Source: Bryum argenteum (taxonomy: Eukaryota; Streptophyta; Bryopsida; Bryales; Bryaceae). From it: 64,000 nt of DNA. The DNA is taken from positions 9,564,648-9,628,647 of the forward strand of contig CM073329.1 in the NCBI GenBank assembly GCA_037043015.1, read 5' to 3'. The notes beneath the pieces are model-generated. The model did not search any database and had not been told where the DNA came from. It was given only the letters and a program-made list of their open reading frames with translations. The position numbers and the translations under genes were made by a program. Positions 25,061 through 39,157 of this stretch are shown one piece after another. Each line of letters opens with the position of its first letter. Positions within the stretch are counted from its first letter, which is position 1.

Positions 25061-27365
25061 AACACATCAAACATATAAAAAATTAATAGAATATAATAAG
25101 ACCAAAGAAGTATACATTACCATAATTAATTCTTTGAATATGTTATAATGTTAATTCATTTTATTGAAAATTGTAGGGTAATACTACATGACTTTTGTAT
25201 AAACTTTCTATACTTAAAATTACAATTACTATAAAACTTGTCAATGCGATTATGATCAAACATAAGCCAAATTAGTTTATGCAATCAAAAATAGTGTTTA
25301 ATTAACAAATATATATTACCCCTCTTTAAAAACAAATATTCCTTTTCAAATAAAAACTTCATTGTACATTAAAAAAAATGCATATCTTTTAATATCTCCT
25401 AAAACAAAGACAATTTATATGTATATATATGGTGCAAATAGTAATCAACAACATACGTAATGTCAGAAATCTCACAAATAAATACCAATAATAAGTATAT
25501 AGTTATTTGTCAGTTTTTCCATCTTTTGCATGATAAAAGCGAGATACTTCATTTATCATAAAACCTGACAATAATAAGTTATATAAAATTCATCAGGCGT
25601 TTAGATCCTGAATATTAGTATCCGCATTCAAAACTTTATTACAATTTGCACAAATAAGCATCTTCTTAAGAACTACTTTCTGAACGTTTTTTGGAAGTAT
25701 ACAGGTGTTGTTTTTGATTTATTGTTTGTATATTTTTTGCAAGATGCTCATTGTCAAGAACACATTTGTGTTGGATTTGATTTTTCAAGTATCATTCGCT
25801 ACATTGGAATTATTATCGGTACATTGCTACGCATCTGTTTTGCGAACTACTTGTTTGAAGAACATAAATTTTCATTCGTAAGAAATACAACATTTACGTT
25901 GAAAGCTAATCCTGTTCATTTTAAAACGACCAAGACATTTTTTTAAAATTCAGATCAAAGATACTCTTTGGCTCAAAGAGAAGATGCTATGAAGTTAGTT
26001 TTATCGAAGAAATTTTTATTTTTATTTTTAGTATTTTATATCTCGTAAACAAACACGTTATGCAATTAACAATGCACTGAGAATTTAGTAAGTAAAATTA
26101 TATTCATACCTGGCTGCAGTAAGAGTATTATTATATTTCAAGACATTAATATAATAAATCATTTCTTTTGTAGGCAGAGTCCTCGCGCGACAAAACGTTT
26201 GTCTAAGTTCAATAGAATGAAATAACATCAAACATTTGTTTTGATATTTGAAACATATTGAGTATTTAGGTGTATATTACACACGATCACCAACTCCATC
26301 AGTAGTTGGATATATTATGGATAATTACAAAACTCATTCTGCAACCTTTAAATATCGAAGTTATTATGTTTTATTGAATCACGGTGCTATAACATCTTGA
26401 AATTTCCTACAACAAAAAATGATTGTATTGTTATTAAATGAAATCAAAGCCTAAAACTAGTTGACATGCCTTAAGGCCGATTTAAACCATATTGAAAATG
26501 TTCACCAAAGATAAATAAGAAAGTTAATTCTCATTTAGTTGGAAAAGCGCCTCTTAATCTGTGGACTTTTACGATATATGAAAAGAACAATGGTTGTGAA
26601 CGATTATCTTGTTTGATAAAATGACATGGCCGCCTACGTGGCGGGATTATTTGGAAAAATATTCTCTAAAGGTGAAGCCTTTTGTTTGGCGTGAAGAGGC
26701 AGGACAAGAAATCATTGTTCTATAGAAATTAGTTCCAAATAAAATAATAAGAGTGAAATGATAAAAATGCCAGTGGAGTACTGCTTTTTAAAAATTAAGT
26801 TTGGTATTTAATAAAGTTAAAGCTGTTAAGGCACAAGATACTTCATAAAATCTAAGTGTGTTATTATAAGGTTGTGTCTTGAGTGTTCATCTCAATAATG
26901 CTATCTATCTATTATATAATTTTTCCCTTCCTCCATAGACGCTCTCAATATTATGGTAAGCTGATAACATGTTGATGTTTATGACTTAATGATCCTACTT
27001 ATATTAAGCTATACCGATTTATCTACTACATATAAATTATGTTCATTGTGCATATTTTATGTATAGTAAAATGTTCATGATATATTTGAGATGTTTATTT
27101 AATACTGAAGTTGAAAATGTATCAACTATCATATTATTCTACTGCATTGCTTGATAGACGAATTAATTTGGAGTCGGATAAAATTATCATATATGTATGT
27201 TTCAATCTTCATCAACCCAATTTTTGCTGAAACTTTTCATATGATGCTTGTGTAGAGAAACATGGTCTTTTATAATAAAAAAATTTCATCATTTTAGAGA
27301 TTTTTCTTCATCGGTCGACTTCTCCATTAGACTTCTTGAGTATGCTTTTCTTTTAAGTTTATAAA
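23351..27365. other. AT-rich gene-free stretch
   Basis: Very AT-rich, with an (AT)n run at 25022-25053. The longest frame (25722-25946) has no recognisable domain and the base composition of its surroundings. I see no gene, RNA gene or structured repeat here. Confidence 0.5.
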
Positions 27366-27367
27366 CT

Positions 27368-27770
27368 ATAATTGTTACGGCCACGTACTAAGGGGACAAC
27401 TTTGGAAGGTTTTAGAAACTTTTATGAATTTCTAGAAATTTCTACTGGTTGTAGAAGATCTTGTAAAATTCTGAATGAACCTAAAAGATTTTAGGTTGTG
27501 AAAGTTTCTAGAGAACCTTCGTATGAGCTAGTACATATAGAAGTTGAAAGTGCAGGCAACGTCAGTCTCGACAACGTATCTCTTGGAGCTCTAGCTCACA
27601 TTTCGTAACATTGTTGTATACTCTTATTGTTCATTTGATTTTCTATTGAGTCATATCTACAACAATTTTTCAAGTTCTAGCTCTTATTGTATTTTGTTTT
27701 GCCGTCACGATGACAATTTGTCGACAATCCTTTACTTGTGAATATCAAATCTAAGGTTTTCTTGCAAGAG
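27368..27770 (+). repeat. LTR-like repeat, plus copy A
   Basis: It starts TGTTACGGCCACGTACTA. It shares with copy B (27960) the order GAACCTTC, TACATATAG, CGACAACG, GAGYTCTAGCTCACAT and a later GTTCTAGCTCTT. A start in TG and the promoter-like content suggest a retrotransposon LTR, but no primer-binding site or coding region lies between copies A and B, so these look like solo or truncated LTRs. Confidence 0.45.
27430..27442. promoter_or_regulatory. Heat-shock-element-like trimer
   Basis: TTCTAGAAATTTC fits three alternating nTTCn/nGAAn units with correct 2-base spacing, the consensus bound by heat-shock factors. It lies in the LTR-like repeat. Such a motif can arise by chance in AT-rich DNA. 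Confidence 0.35.
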
Positions 27771-27957
27771 TGTGGACTATTCGTCTTGTTTGAAGGTCTA
27801 TTGGCGTCTTGAGAGTTGCGGATTACCCTATCTTAAGCAGATAAGGCAACTGAAATACATTGTAGAGACTATGCTTCAAGTGTTCGACTTTTTGCGAATT
27901 TAAATATGATTGTACTCTAAGCTGCTAAAAGACCTCGAAGCTAAAAGGTGAGGTGAT

Positions 27958-28330
27958 GTCACGGCTATGTACTAGGGAAACAACTTAAGAAGATTTTTGA
28001 AGGTTCCAAAAGCTTTTGGAAACCCTCAAAGTCAAGAAGTTCCTTGAAGTTCATGGAAGTTTCTAGAGGCCGTAAAGGTCTTAGAAGTTCCTGGAAGGTC
28101 TTCGAAGATCTTACAAGGTCTGAAGTTGTGAAAGGTTCAGGAGAACCTTCCTCTCAATTATTACATATAGGAGTCGAGATTTGGGGCCGACAACGCATCT
28201 TTTCGAGTTCTAGCTCACATCTTTTGAAGTATTCTTCCTGTTAAATTGAATCTCTTTAAAATTATATCTAAAGTCCCTCTTCTAGTTCCAGCTCTTCCTG
28301 TATCTATTTTTCTCGTATACCTGACAACAA
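27958..28330 (+). repeat. LTR-like repeat, plus copy B
   Basis: It starts TGTCACGGCTATGTACTAGG, parallel to copy A. Many GAA/TTC half-sites are present (for example GGAAGTTTCTAGAG). The distance A to B of about 590 bp is too short for a complete retrotransposon. Confidence 0.45.
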
Positions 28331-28920
28331 CTAGTCAAGACCTCTAAGAAGTATTTTATTGCGTTTGCGTCTTCTCCGACTTATTAACCATATGCCACAT
28401 ATGGCTATGTCTTGGGCAAGTATTCTTGACCGACTAGTGACCTTCTCCAATGTCGTTAAAAAGGGCCCTTACATGGGGATCCAATTTTTTTGGTGAGGAT
28501 GCAATTTTTTGTTTTTAAAATGCCACTATGCGACTACAGAAGTAGGCCAAATTTCAATGTAAAGTCCTGAGGCCTCTTTAGCAATCTAACTAGTCTAATA
28601 TGTTGATGCTTAGGAAATGAACCCTACTTAGGAAATGAACCCTAGTGTAAAGTGCGCTTGAGTACGTACATTAGACAACAAAATTTTATCATTTTTATAG
28701 AAACAACTTGATGTAATAATAAAAATTTTATCTAATTTTAGCTTGAGTATGAATTTATGTAAAAACCATTTTATCTATTGTTAAAATAGAATTAATTAAT
28801 TTTTTTTCAAAAAAAATTAAATATGTGAAATATTTATAAATATTAATAACTTACATTACTAGAAATATTTATTGTTGGAGCCACCATCAACCTCCATTAC
28901 TTTCAAAGTATATTAACTCA
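28331..28920. other. Gene-free stretch
   Basis: No open frame with known features and no clear repeat, apart from a short local duplication near 28615-28645 (TTAGGAAATGAACCCTA twice). Confidence 0.4.
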
Positions 28921-28922
28921 TA

Positions 28923-29074
28923 CTCCCTTTGTCTCAGAATAAGACCATGATTTAACATAAATGGTTGGATTTTTTTAACGGTCTAGATTACTAATGAATA
29001 TAGTTGGATATGGTTTGGATGGTCTTGATTACTCATTAATATCAAAAGATGGTATTATCGTGAGACAAACTTTT
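28923..29074. mobile_element. Stowaway-like MITE
   Basis: The left end TACTCCCTTTGTCTCAGAAT resembles the conserved Stowaway terminus (CTCCCTCCGTC...). The right end is its imperfect complement (TTTGTCTCACGATAATACCAT when reversed). TA dinucleotides flank both ends at 28921-28922 and 29075-29076, as for Tc1/mariner-type insertions. Length 152 bp. Confidence 0.6.
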
Positions 29075-29076
29075 TA

Positions 29077-29718
29077 AGCAAATCAAAGAGTAATTTGAGT
29101 TATCATAAAGCAAATATTGAAACAAATCATTGGTTGTAGGCTTCTCGAAATTAGTACATGCAATAATAACAACAAACCCCAGCTTTTCCAATATGATCTT
29201 CACTTAGAAGAAAAGTCAATAAAGTCCTAAAACCAAAAAAAATGGATGGTGAATTTCCGGATTTTTGAAAAAAACGAAGCTTCCTTCCACCTTCTGGAAA
29301 CACAAGTCTATAAAGCGCCATAAAATAAATATCTGAATATTCAAGCATCGAATCCATTTCTTTCCAAGTTGCCGATTTCTTTATCTTTTCACCGGGTCTT
29401 CCCCCAACGAGGGAAGGTTCTGAGGTTTTTTGTTGGTGCAGCCAGCAGCCTGGCTATGTCGCCGTAGCCTTCCAATCTCTCGTTTGTGCTCCCGTTATAT
29501 TCACATCTTTCTCATTTTGCGTTGCTTGCTCGGAGCAGAGCTTGCATGTTTGCGCTTTTCCGCTTCCAACGACCCCTTAGCCATCGTTTTCCACGCTTCT
29601 TTGCCACCGCGCGCTTTTTTTCTTTTCACCAAAACTGAGAGATCTTGAGCTTTCTTGGCCGGATCGGAGGATTAGAGAGCGAGAAGCGATAGATTCATTC
29701 GGGGACGAGAGTGTGCTC
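29077..29718 (+). promoter_or_regulatory. Upstream region and 5' UTR of the CCT gene
   Basis: The stretch changes from AT-rich to GC-richer DNA toward the start codon. No clear TATA box. Short frames around 29430-29650 are not convincing. Confidence 0.3.
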
Positions 29719-32843
<3,125 letters not shown>

Positions 32844-33400
32844 GAGATGTCCTCTGCGGCTAATTAGTTTGTATTCTTAAGACGTTCAGACTTGCAAAGG
32901 TGTCTTTGTTATTATGAATTACCTTCAGGTTTGTAACTGCTTTATGAGATGTAGGAAATCACGTTCTTCTCCTTCTGTCTAGACAAGAAAAAATTCGTTG
33001 CAATATCCGGTTAAATTTTGTTCTTCTCATCTGTTGACGTTAGGGTCCATACTAGAGAGTTATACAAGAAGCCTCTGGACCGTGGACCTACCCGTTTTAT
33101 CTCACTGTCATGTCCCTGACATTCTGAGTTTCGTATAAAAGTTAATTCTTGTAAATATTGTTTACCACATGTGTCATCTCTATTTCTTTTCCTCCATCAG
33201 CTCCAATGCTTGGTTTCGAGAAAATGTCTAGACGTGTTTTGTAGAGGCATTTTGTTTACGCCATTTCCAGCAGGGGGCTGGTCCACATGGTGGATAGTGT
33301 GATGGTGTGGCATAGTCTTACTAACTTTCTTTCTAGGTTCATGTACCTTCTGTGACATCTATGGTTATCACAGGTGTATCGTGTAATGGTTTCATAGCAG
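32844..33400 (+). other. 3' flank of CCT, no gene seen
   Basis: It probably includes the 3' UTR. No recognisable coding region. Confidence 0.4.
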
Positions 33401-33404
33401 GTAC

Positions 33405-33545
33405 ATCATGTATCCTTCCTGTATAGTATGCATGATGCACTGTGTCTATAGCACAGCGTGTCTATAGCAGGTGTTAAAGACACAGTGTATCATGCATACA
33501 TACATCATGCATATATCCTTCCTGTATAGTATGCATGATGACAGC
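33405..33545. repeat. Local duplication with ATGCATGATG motifs
   Basis: ATCCTTCCTGTATAGTATGC followed by ATGATG occurs at about 33412 and again at 33513. Between them are further short repeats (GTGTCTATAGCA twice, CATACATCATGCAT). Confidence 0.6.
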
Positions 33546-33669
33546 TGCTTGTTACTTTTCGGTAGCAGCTTGGCGTCATCATTATCTGAGGTGTTCATGT
33601 TGACTCTAGGTCTGCAATTGGGTACTATTTGATAGATTGTGCTGTCTATTTCATGTCTACCTTTCACTT

Positions 33670-33864
33670 CTGGTATTATCTATGGAGGCTTTGGTAGAGC
33701 CAGTGGGCCTTGTATCATTATCATTAAATGCTTTGGTAGATCCCATGGGCCTAGTATCATCACCTTTGGATACTTTGGTAGAACAAGTGGGCCTAGTATC
33801 AGGAACTGTGGCTGATTTGGTAGAGCCAGTAGGGCCCAGTATTGAAGGCAAAGATGAGTTGTAA
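33670..33864 (+). repeat. 48-bp degenerate tandem repeat, open in frame
   Basis: Four units of about 48 bp read as a 16-residue periodic peptide around ALVEPVGLVS and end with the residues KDEL before the stop codon. An ATG at 33682 opens the frame, but no signal peptide precedes it with an ATG. It lies about 800 bases beyond the CCT stop. It is probably a non-coding minisatellite; the KDEL end is noted as a curiosity. Confidence 0.35.
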
Positions 33865-34519
33865 TGGAGTAGAATGAGAGTCTTGTTTTGTCATCATCAC
33901 GTGGCTTGTGTGTCTTTGTTAAAACAACATGTGTGATAACAAGTTGTTTTGTTTGTGTTAGAGCATGGTCGATTTTGATTGATTGCAGTGCAAGGAATAC
34001 TTGATTAGCATAATGAAACAAAATCTCCTTGCGGTTGTTGTGGGTATCATATTAACATGGCGTGATGCCCTTATATTCAAATTTGGGTCATTTTTTTACA
34101 AGAAAATGTAAAAGAATATAAACTCAACAATGGTCGTAGAGTGCAGCATGGCAAATATGGATAAAAGGGAATTATGTGAGCAATTAGCGTGTAAGGGTTT
34201 GTGTCACTAGAGTCAACATGGACACTTGTAATGTCATTTTCTAGACAAGTCAACATGGACACTTGTAATGTCATTTTCTACCAGTGTCCTATAATGTGAT
34301 ATAGTTAAGAAACTTGAAAATAGCTTGCAAATTTTTTGTTGCTCTTGAGACGCAAACAAAGCTTTGAACATGAAGATAACTTGTCGGATAGACTCCAATC
34401 TATGAGTCTGGTTGGTAATTATAGGTTGGGGCATCTCCTCTAATTTTGGGTTACTATGAAACTTTCTTCATCATCATAAGGCTCTATATATCGCATGGCT
34501 CTTTCTAGCTTGTTAAGCT
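33865..34519. other. Gene-free stretch with a short direct repeat
   Basis: GTCAACATGGACACTTGTAA plus about 15 further bases is present twice in tandem at about 34212-34285. Nothing else recognised. Confidence 0.5.
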
Positions 34520-34786
34520 TTAACCCCTGAGCGCCCCCTCCAAAAAGCCCGAAAATCAAGGTGTGGAGACCGTGCCCAAGCTTGTCGGGTGTCAATTCTG
34601 CAGAAATTGATTATTTTCAATTTCACCGTTGAGAAACATGAAGAACAGGGATGCAAAGGTGTGGGAAAAATTGGGATGGATTTCACCGCACGGATTTGGT
34701 TTTTATAATGGTCAAACAATGGTTGACTTCTGACTGGCGGAATTCCTAGCGGACACATTTAGTCCGCAGGGGCGCTCAGGGGTTAA
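34520..34786. mobile_element. TTAA-flanked foldback element, 267 bp
   Basis: A perfect 18-bp inverted repeat, TTAACCCCTGAGCGCCCC, is at both ends, again readable as TTAA target plus a 14-bp TIR that starts CCC. No coding capacity. It is the third element of this plan in the window; the TIRs of the three differ after CCC, so they would be separate families. Confidence 0.6.
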
Positions 34787-34884
34787 TTGTTGTTCTTCAA
34801 AAATTTGTTCGTTGGTTTGTTGACTACCTTTTTGTAATGACTGCGCTAATAAGCCGTGGGTGAAGGTCCAATGGCCTTATGACT

Positions 34885-35096
34885 TTCCAATTGTTTGATG
34901 ACTTTTATAATCCACTAGTGTAAGTAGGGTTAAGGTCCAACTGTCTGATGACTTTTATAATCCACTAGTGTAAAATGCGCGTGACTACACCACACCAATA
35001 CACTAGTGTAAGTAGGGTTAAGGTCCAACTGTCTGATGACTTTTATAATCCACTAGTGTAAAATGCGCGTGACTACACCACACCAGTACACTAGAT
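34885..35096. repeat. 88-bp tandem repeat
   Basis: Two nearly identical units (starting TAAGTAGGGTTAAGGTCC at 34921 and 35009) plus a partial unit upstream. The difference between units is one or two bases, so the duplication is recent. Confidence 0.8.
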
Positions 35097-35161
35097 TTTA
35101 TCAGTGGTGTACTATGTGGTGTAGTCAAAGAAGATTTCAGTTGATAGAGCAATACCTCAAG

Positions 35162-35285
35162 TTTAGTACACTTCAACTGTTATTATTTATACTTTAGTAC
35201 ACTTCAACTGTTATTATTTATACTTTAGTACACTTCAACTGTTATTATTTATACTTTAGTACACTTCAACTGTTATTATTTATAT
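35162..35285. repeat. 31-bp tandem repeat, four copies
   Basis: Units start TTTAGTACACTTCAACTG and are almost identical, which points to recent expansion. Confidence 0.85.
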
Positions 35286-35455
35286 ACTTCCATATGCTTT
35301 CGTCAATATCAACACCAATGACGTGCATTAATCTAGGGGAGTGGTGATGTGTAAGCATGATGGAAAGCTTGAAATGGATCTTGAGTGGAACTAAGGAGGT
35401 GCACAATTCGAGCCTCTCCATTGCCATTTATCCCACATCGTGCCACATGGTGGGT

Positions 35456-36065
35456 TAAGCCCTAAGTATCCTTAAAACCTAGAATGAGTTTTTGAGATTT
35501 TGGGAAATCAATTTGAAGGGGATAAAAGTAACATTTTTGCATAAGATTTTTACAGAGTGCTCCTTATACTACGAAGTGTATGTGGTAAAATTTTTGAAGT
35601 CAAATTTGATTTTTAAAACGCTCATTTAGAAATATTAGGTCTAAAACGGGGAGTTTAAGTTCAGACTTATTTTGATTATTTTTTGTAAGAAACATTTCTA
35701 TAACCAAATCATTATAACTCCAATTCCGTTAAAATGGCACTATGCCATGTGCCATTTTGTCACACTAGATCTTACATTTGTGCTCATATAAAATGGTATA
35801 TTCTGTAATATCACAATTTTTTTTTGTAATATCACTTCTTTGTATACATTGTCACTCATTTTCTCTAATATCACCTTAAAATTCTGTTATATCACAGGGT
35901 TTTTGAACTACAGTTCAAAAAGTTGAGGTGTGCCATTTTACTGGAATAATGCCATTTTAACGGAATTGGGGTTTTACTCAAGTTTCAAGGCCACTTAAGT
36001 CAAAAAGTTTGTCAATTTCACAAGGGCATCCTACATAGCTTTATAGGAGGGCCACTTGACATTCC
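35456..36065. repeat. Dispersed repeat, second copy, split by a foldback element
   Basis: It is the partner of the repeat near 18.9-19.8 kb. Here the interruption is the element at 35716-35973. Confidence 0.45.
35716..35973. mobile_element. Foldback MITE of the CAATTCCGTTAAAATGGC family, short copy
   Basis: The ends are inverted copies of CCAATTCCGTTAAAATGGC. The interior has repeated TGTAATATCAC phrases and a palindrome TTTTTGAACTACAGTTCAAA. These internal landmarks are shared with 38367-38797 and the composite copies at 56863 and 59440. Length 258 bp; no coding frame. The target duplication is not clear. Confidence 0.65.
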
Positions 36066-36472
36066 CCATTTATTATTGCATAAGGCGTTTTTCACTCGGT
36101 AGCGTACTGAGTACACACTGGTATACTCACCACTTCCCCTCTACAGGGCGTGTAAAACGTGCTTCCCTCAAGGCATGTTTGTACTAAAGCTCATAATTGT
36201 AATTTTTTAGTAAATAAGTAAATATTTCCTAATAGGGTTTCACTACTATGACCATAGTACATTTTGATTTCTCTTAAGAACTCAACCTTGCATATAAAAA
36301 GATTCAAAAACAAGAATCACAATACATAATTGGCGATCCAATCTAAGAACGACAATTACATTCATGTCTACTTTGTCAACCTCAACTAATCGTCATATGC
36401 AAGTTTGTTGCCCTATCTATATTACTCCTCTCGAGCTCCAACGTGGCTCTATTCTCCAAGTACCCTACCACT
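36066..36472. other. Short gene-free stretch downstream of the minus-strand E2
   Basis: Probably includes the 3' flank of the E2-like gene. Nothing recognised. Confidence 0.4.
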
Positions 36473-37378
36473 TTAGATTTTTTCTTCAAGAATGCGAGTC
36501 CCGCAAGCTTTGCCGTCTTCTTCGTTTCCATTGAAGCTCCTAAGTTTAGCATAAGTTTGGGTCCAATGCTTCCCGCAAGCTTTGCCGTCTTCCTCGTTTC
36601 CACTTAAGCTCCTAAGTTTAGCAAAAGTTTGGGTCCAATGCTTCGCAGTTGTTTCGAAGCTTGGATAATCTTTAAGAAGTTGCTTTGCAACATTTTCATC
36701 GACATGACTACTTGGATCCGGGGTGGCCAAAAAGAGCTGAACAAATAGTAAAATAGTCTTGAGTGACATAAGTGGACTCCACTCATCTCTTAAGTAACCT
36801 ACACAAATAGCTCCAGTGTCTCTGCTCACATTCGAATGCCGGTCCTTCGTAACAAAGTGTATATTCAGTGGTGTAAACGGGTAATCAAATGGGAGCTCGA
36901 CGTCCACCACAAACACACCACCCTTGTATGGAGTATCCACGGGTCCTCCAATCGTGCCGCACAAGTAGGTCACGTCATTGCTTGTGAACTCGCTTGTGAA
37001 CTCTCTTGTGAACTCGCTTGTGAACTCGCTTGTGAACTCACTTGTGAACTCGCTTGTGAACTCGCTCGTGAACTCGCTTGTGAACTCGCTCGTGAACTCG
37101 CTTGTGAACTCGCTCGTGAACTCGCTTGTGAACTCGCTCGTGAACTCGCTTGTGAACTCGCTCGTGAACTCGCTTGTGAACTCGCTTGTGAACTCGCTCG
37201 TGAACTCGCTTGTGAACTCGCTCGTGAACTCGCTTGTGAACTCGCTCGTGAACTCGCTTGTGAACTCGCTCGTGAACTCGCTTGTGAACTCGCTTGTGAA
37301 CTCGATGCTCACTCCGAACAAGTCCTTGTCGCGTGCAATATCTGCAACCTCCTTCTGCATTATCCTTCCAAACAACAT
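36473..37378 (-). CDS. UBC27-like E2 variant with 27 inserted EFTS repeats
   Basis: A ubiquitin-conjugating fold of the UBE2K/UBC27 type, 301 residues from the ATG at 37378 (an in-frame TTG 13 codons earlier is not needed). The N-terminal helix ([19 protein letters not shown]) reaches GVSI. Then 27 exact-length units EFTS (one EFTR) occupy residues 26-133, where the paralogues have about eight ordinary residues. The fold resumes with [18 protein letters not shown]. The catalytic Cys is kept (GAIC, residue 192), but the E2 hallmark HPN reads HSN (181-183) and ICLD reads ICVG. Near the C-terminus a 24-residue block ([16 protein letters not shown]) is duplicated. No introns and no UBA domain. 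The frame is open throughout, yet the altered motifs suggest a relaxed or pseudogenic copy. E2 ancestry is certain; activity is doubtful. Confidence 0.65.
   Translation of the reverse strand: MLFGRIMQKEVADIARDKDLFGVSIEFTSEFTSEFTSEFTSEFTSEFTSEFTSEFTSEFTSEFTSEFTSEFTSEFTSEFTSEFTSEFTSEFTSEFTSEFTSEFTSEFTSEFTSEFTSEFTSEFTREFTSEFTSNDVTYLCGTIGGPVDTPYKGGVFVVDVELPFDYPFTPLNIHFVTKDRHSNVSRDTGAICVGYLRDEWSPLMSLKTILLFVQLFLATPDPSSHVDENVAKQLLKDYPSFETTAKHWTQTFAKLRSLSGNEEDGKACGKHWTQTYAKLRSFNGNEEDGKACGTRILEEKI
36981..37304. repeat. 12-bp minisatellite, 27 units, inside the E2-like gene
   Basis: Units alternate CTTGTGAACTCG and CTCGTGAACTCG, with a few other substitutions. The unit length is a multiple of three and contains no stop codon in several frames, so long false frames (LVNS, ACEL, VHKR repeats) appear on both strands. 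Confidence 0.95.
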
Positions 37379-38366
37379 GGTTAAAGATGATTTGTAACTC
37401 AAGCCAACCGGAAACAAAAGAAACGAAAAGCAAAAAGTGCCTCAACAATAGACCACCAATTACAACGAAGAGGAATAGAAAAACAAGTGAAAAATACAGT
37501 ATTCAGCTCGCATTTTATAGGAAGTGAGTACCTTAATTCCAAGCATTGAAGCCTTGGAAAGAAGGTCTTAGGCCCCCAAGAGATTCGCGCAAGGCAGCGA
37601 ACCAACTACCCAATCAAAAATTGCGATGAGGTCTTATGCTTCCAAATTGTTATGCCCTTAAAATTCTAAAAAGGCAACCACCACACTATTAGTCCGAAAT
37701 TGTGGTGAGCTTCTGTAAAAATTTCTTAACCTTACACCCATCATATGCCCTAATTTGACATTTTAGATGAACAATTAAAACTTTGAGAAGCCACATTTTC
37801 TTCACCCAACCTATTCTTTTGAAAGTCTTGTTTGATTGAATCCCAAATCAAAGATTTTGTGATATATCAAATCTTGTTTGAAGGATTCCAACATGAGCAA
37901 CATTGATTAACAAGAAATTTTAAAATTATAAAATTTTCGTAAAGATTGTCTTTTATCATCCTTGAAATCTTGACAAAAGTAATTGCAGGCATTTGGGGGT
38001 CAAGTTAACAAACAAATTTATTCCATTTAGAAAAATGGTTATATATGTTAAGTCTAAAAACAAACCCTCTTTTAAGTTACAAACACTCAACATATTTTCC
38101 ATTCCTTCCCTCTTCTTTTATTTTCACAAAAATCAAGTAAGATATAGAACATTGTTAGAACAACTTTATATCACGACTCACAACAAATTCCACCAACATT
38201 ACTTGCTATTGAAAGCCCTATTTTGTGCAATGCTTAAGTACACTTTATGTTTGATGTTGAAATGATAACACCAACTTAACAACTTCTTAAGTCATATAAG
38301 CATTACTTTTTGCATCAAAATTTCAAGATATAGTGATGTATCAATGATGCAATCTATATCATCAGG
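37379..38366. other. Upstream flank of the minus-strand E2-like gene; no other gene
   Basis: It includes the likely promoter of the E2-like gene. No TATA box was placed with confidence. Frames at 37333-37605 are shadows or chance. Confidence 0.4.
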
Positions 38367-38797
38367 AACCTCAATTCCGTCAAAATGGCTGTATTCCATG
38401 TGCCATTTTGCCAAGTCCCCTATTTGCCATTTTGGTCGCATTCTAAAACGTGACATTTTACAAGCATATTTTTGAACTGTAGTTCAAAAGTATTTATGCC
38501 TGCAAAATGGCATGTTTATTATATATCACACATGTACTCCGTAATATCAAGTGAATTCTGTAATATCACCAGAATTTCCATAATATCACACATTTTTTAT
38601 GGTTTTTGACCTCTGGACATAGTCAAAGGGCAATATTTCTGAACAGCCGTTCGGAAACATTGCTGTTTTTGAAAAGCGGTTGGAAATATTTACCCTATCA
38701 TGTCAAAACTCGACAAAAACCAATGTTATTTTGTTCATTTTAAGCACCCCAGAAACCACCATTTTAACAGAATAACATCATTTTAACGGAATTGAGG
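38367..38797. mobile_element. Foldback MITE of the CAATTCCGTTAAAATGGC family, empty-site copy
   Basis: Ends CCTCAATTCCGTCAAAATGG and its inverted partner. ATCAGG flanks both sides (38361-38366, 38798-38803), a possible target duplication. It contains the uninterrupted sequence (TTTTACAAGCATATTTTTG) into which a CACTA-like element is inserted in the two composite copies at 56863 and 59440. Length 431 bp. Confidence 0.7.
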
Positions 38798-38803
38798 ATC
38801 AGG

Positions 38804-39157
38804 GCTTTTTTGTATATATATCTTTTTCCTAGCACTGGTTTGTACTCCTCAAAAAATAACATTGACATGTGCGCCATAATCTAAATTAATTAAAACTGAA
38901 ATTTAATTAAATAAGGGTAATTTGTTAATTAAATCTTTAGTGAAATAAATGGGTTTTTACGGTTGGGGATTCCAAGTATGACCATCACGGGGTCTCATTT
39001 GACTCTTTTCAAACTCTTTGTATTTTGTCTAAAATTATATAGGAAAATTAACTATTCAAAAGTAATGTTGGAAATTTATCAATTACCAACAATGCATGTG
39101 ATACCAACCATATTTGAGGACATTTCACGAAGGGGAGACAAGTTGAAAAAGTTCTCT
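38804..39157. other. Gene-free AT-rich stretch
   Basis: No recognisable features. The short frame at 38963-39187 has no domain. Confidence 0.4.

Noticed and set aside
25722-25946. 74-residue frame in the AT-rich region
   Set aside because: Composition equals the surrounding non-coding DNA; no domain and no neighbours that support it.
27368-28330. Complete LTR retrotransposon between the two LTR-like copies
   Set aside because: Only about 590 bp separates their starts and there is no coding sequence, primer-binding site or polypurine tract that I can see.
36836-37448. Long frames made of [12 protein letters not shown] and VHKR/VHER repeats on both strands
   Set aside because: They are other-frame readings of the 12-bp minisatellite. 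Only the minus frame with EFTS is flanked on both sides by E2 sequence.
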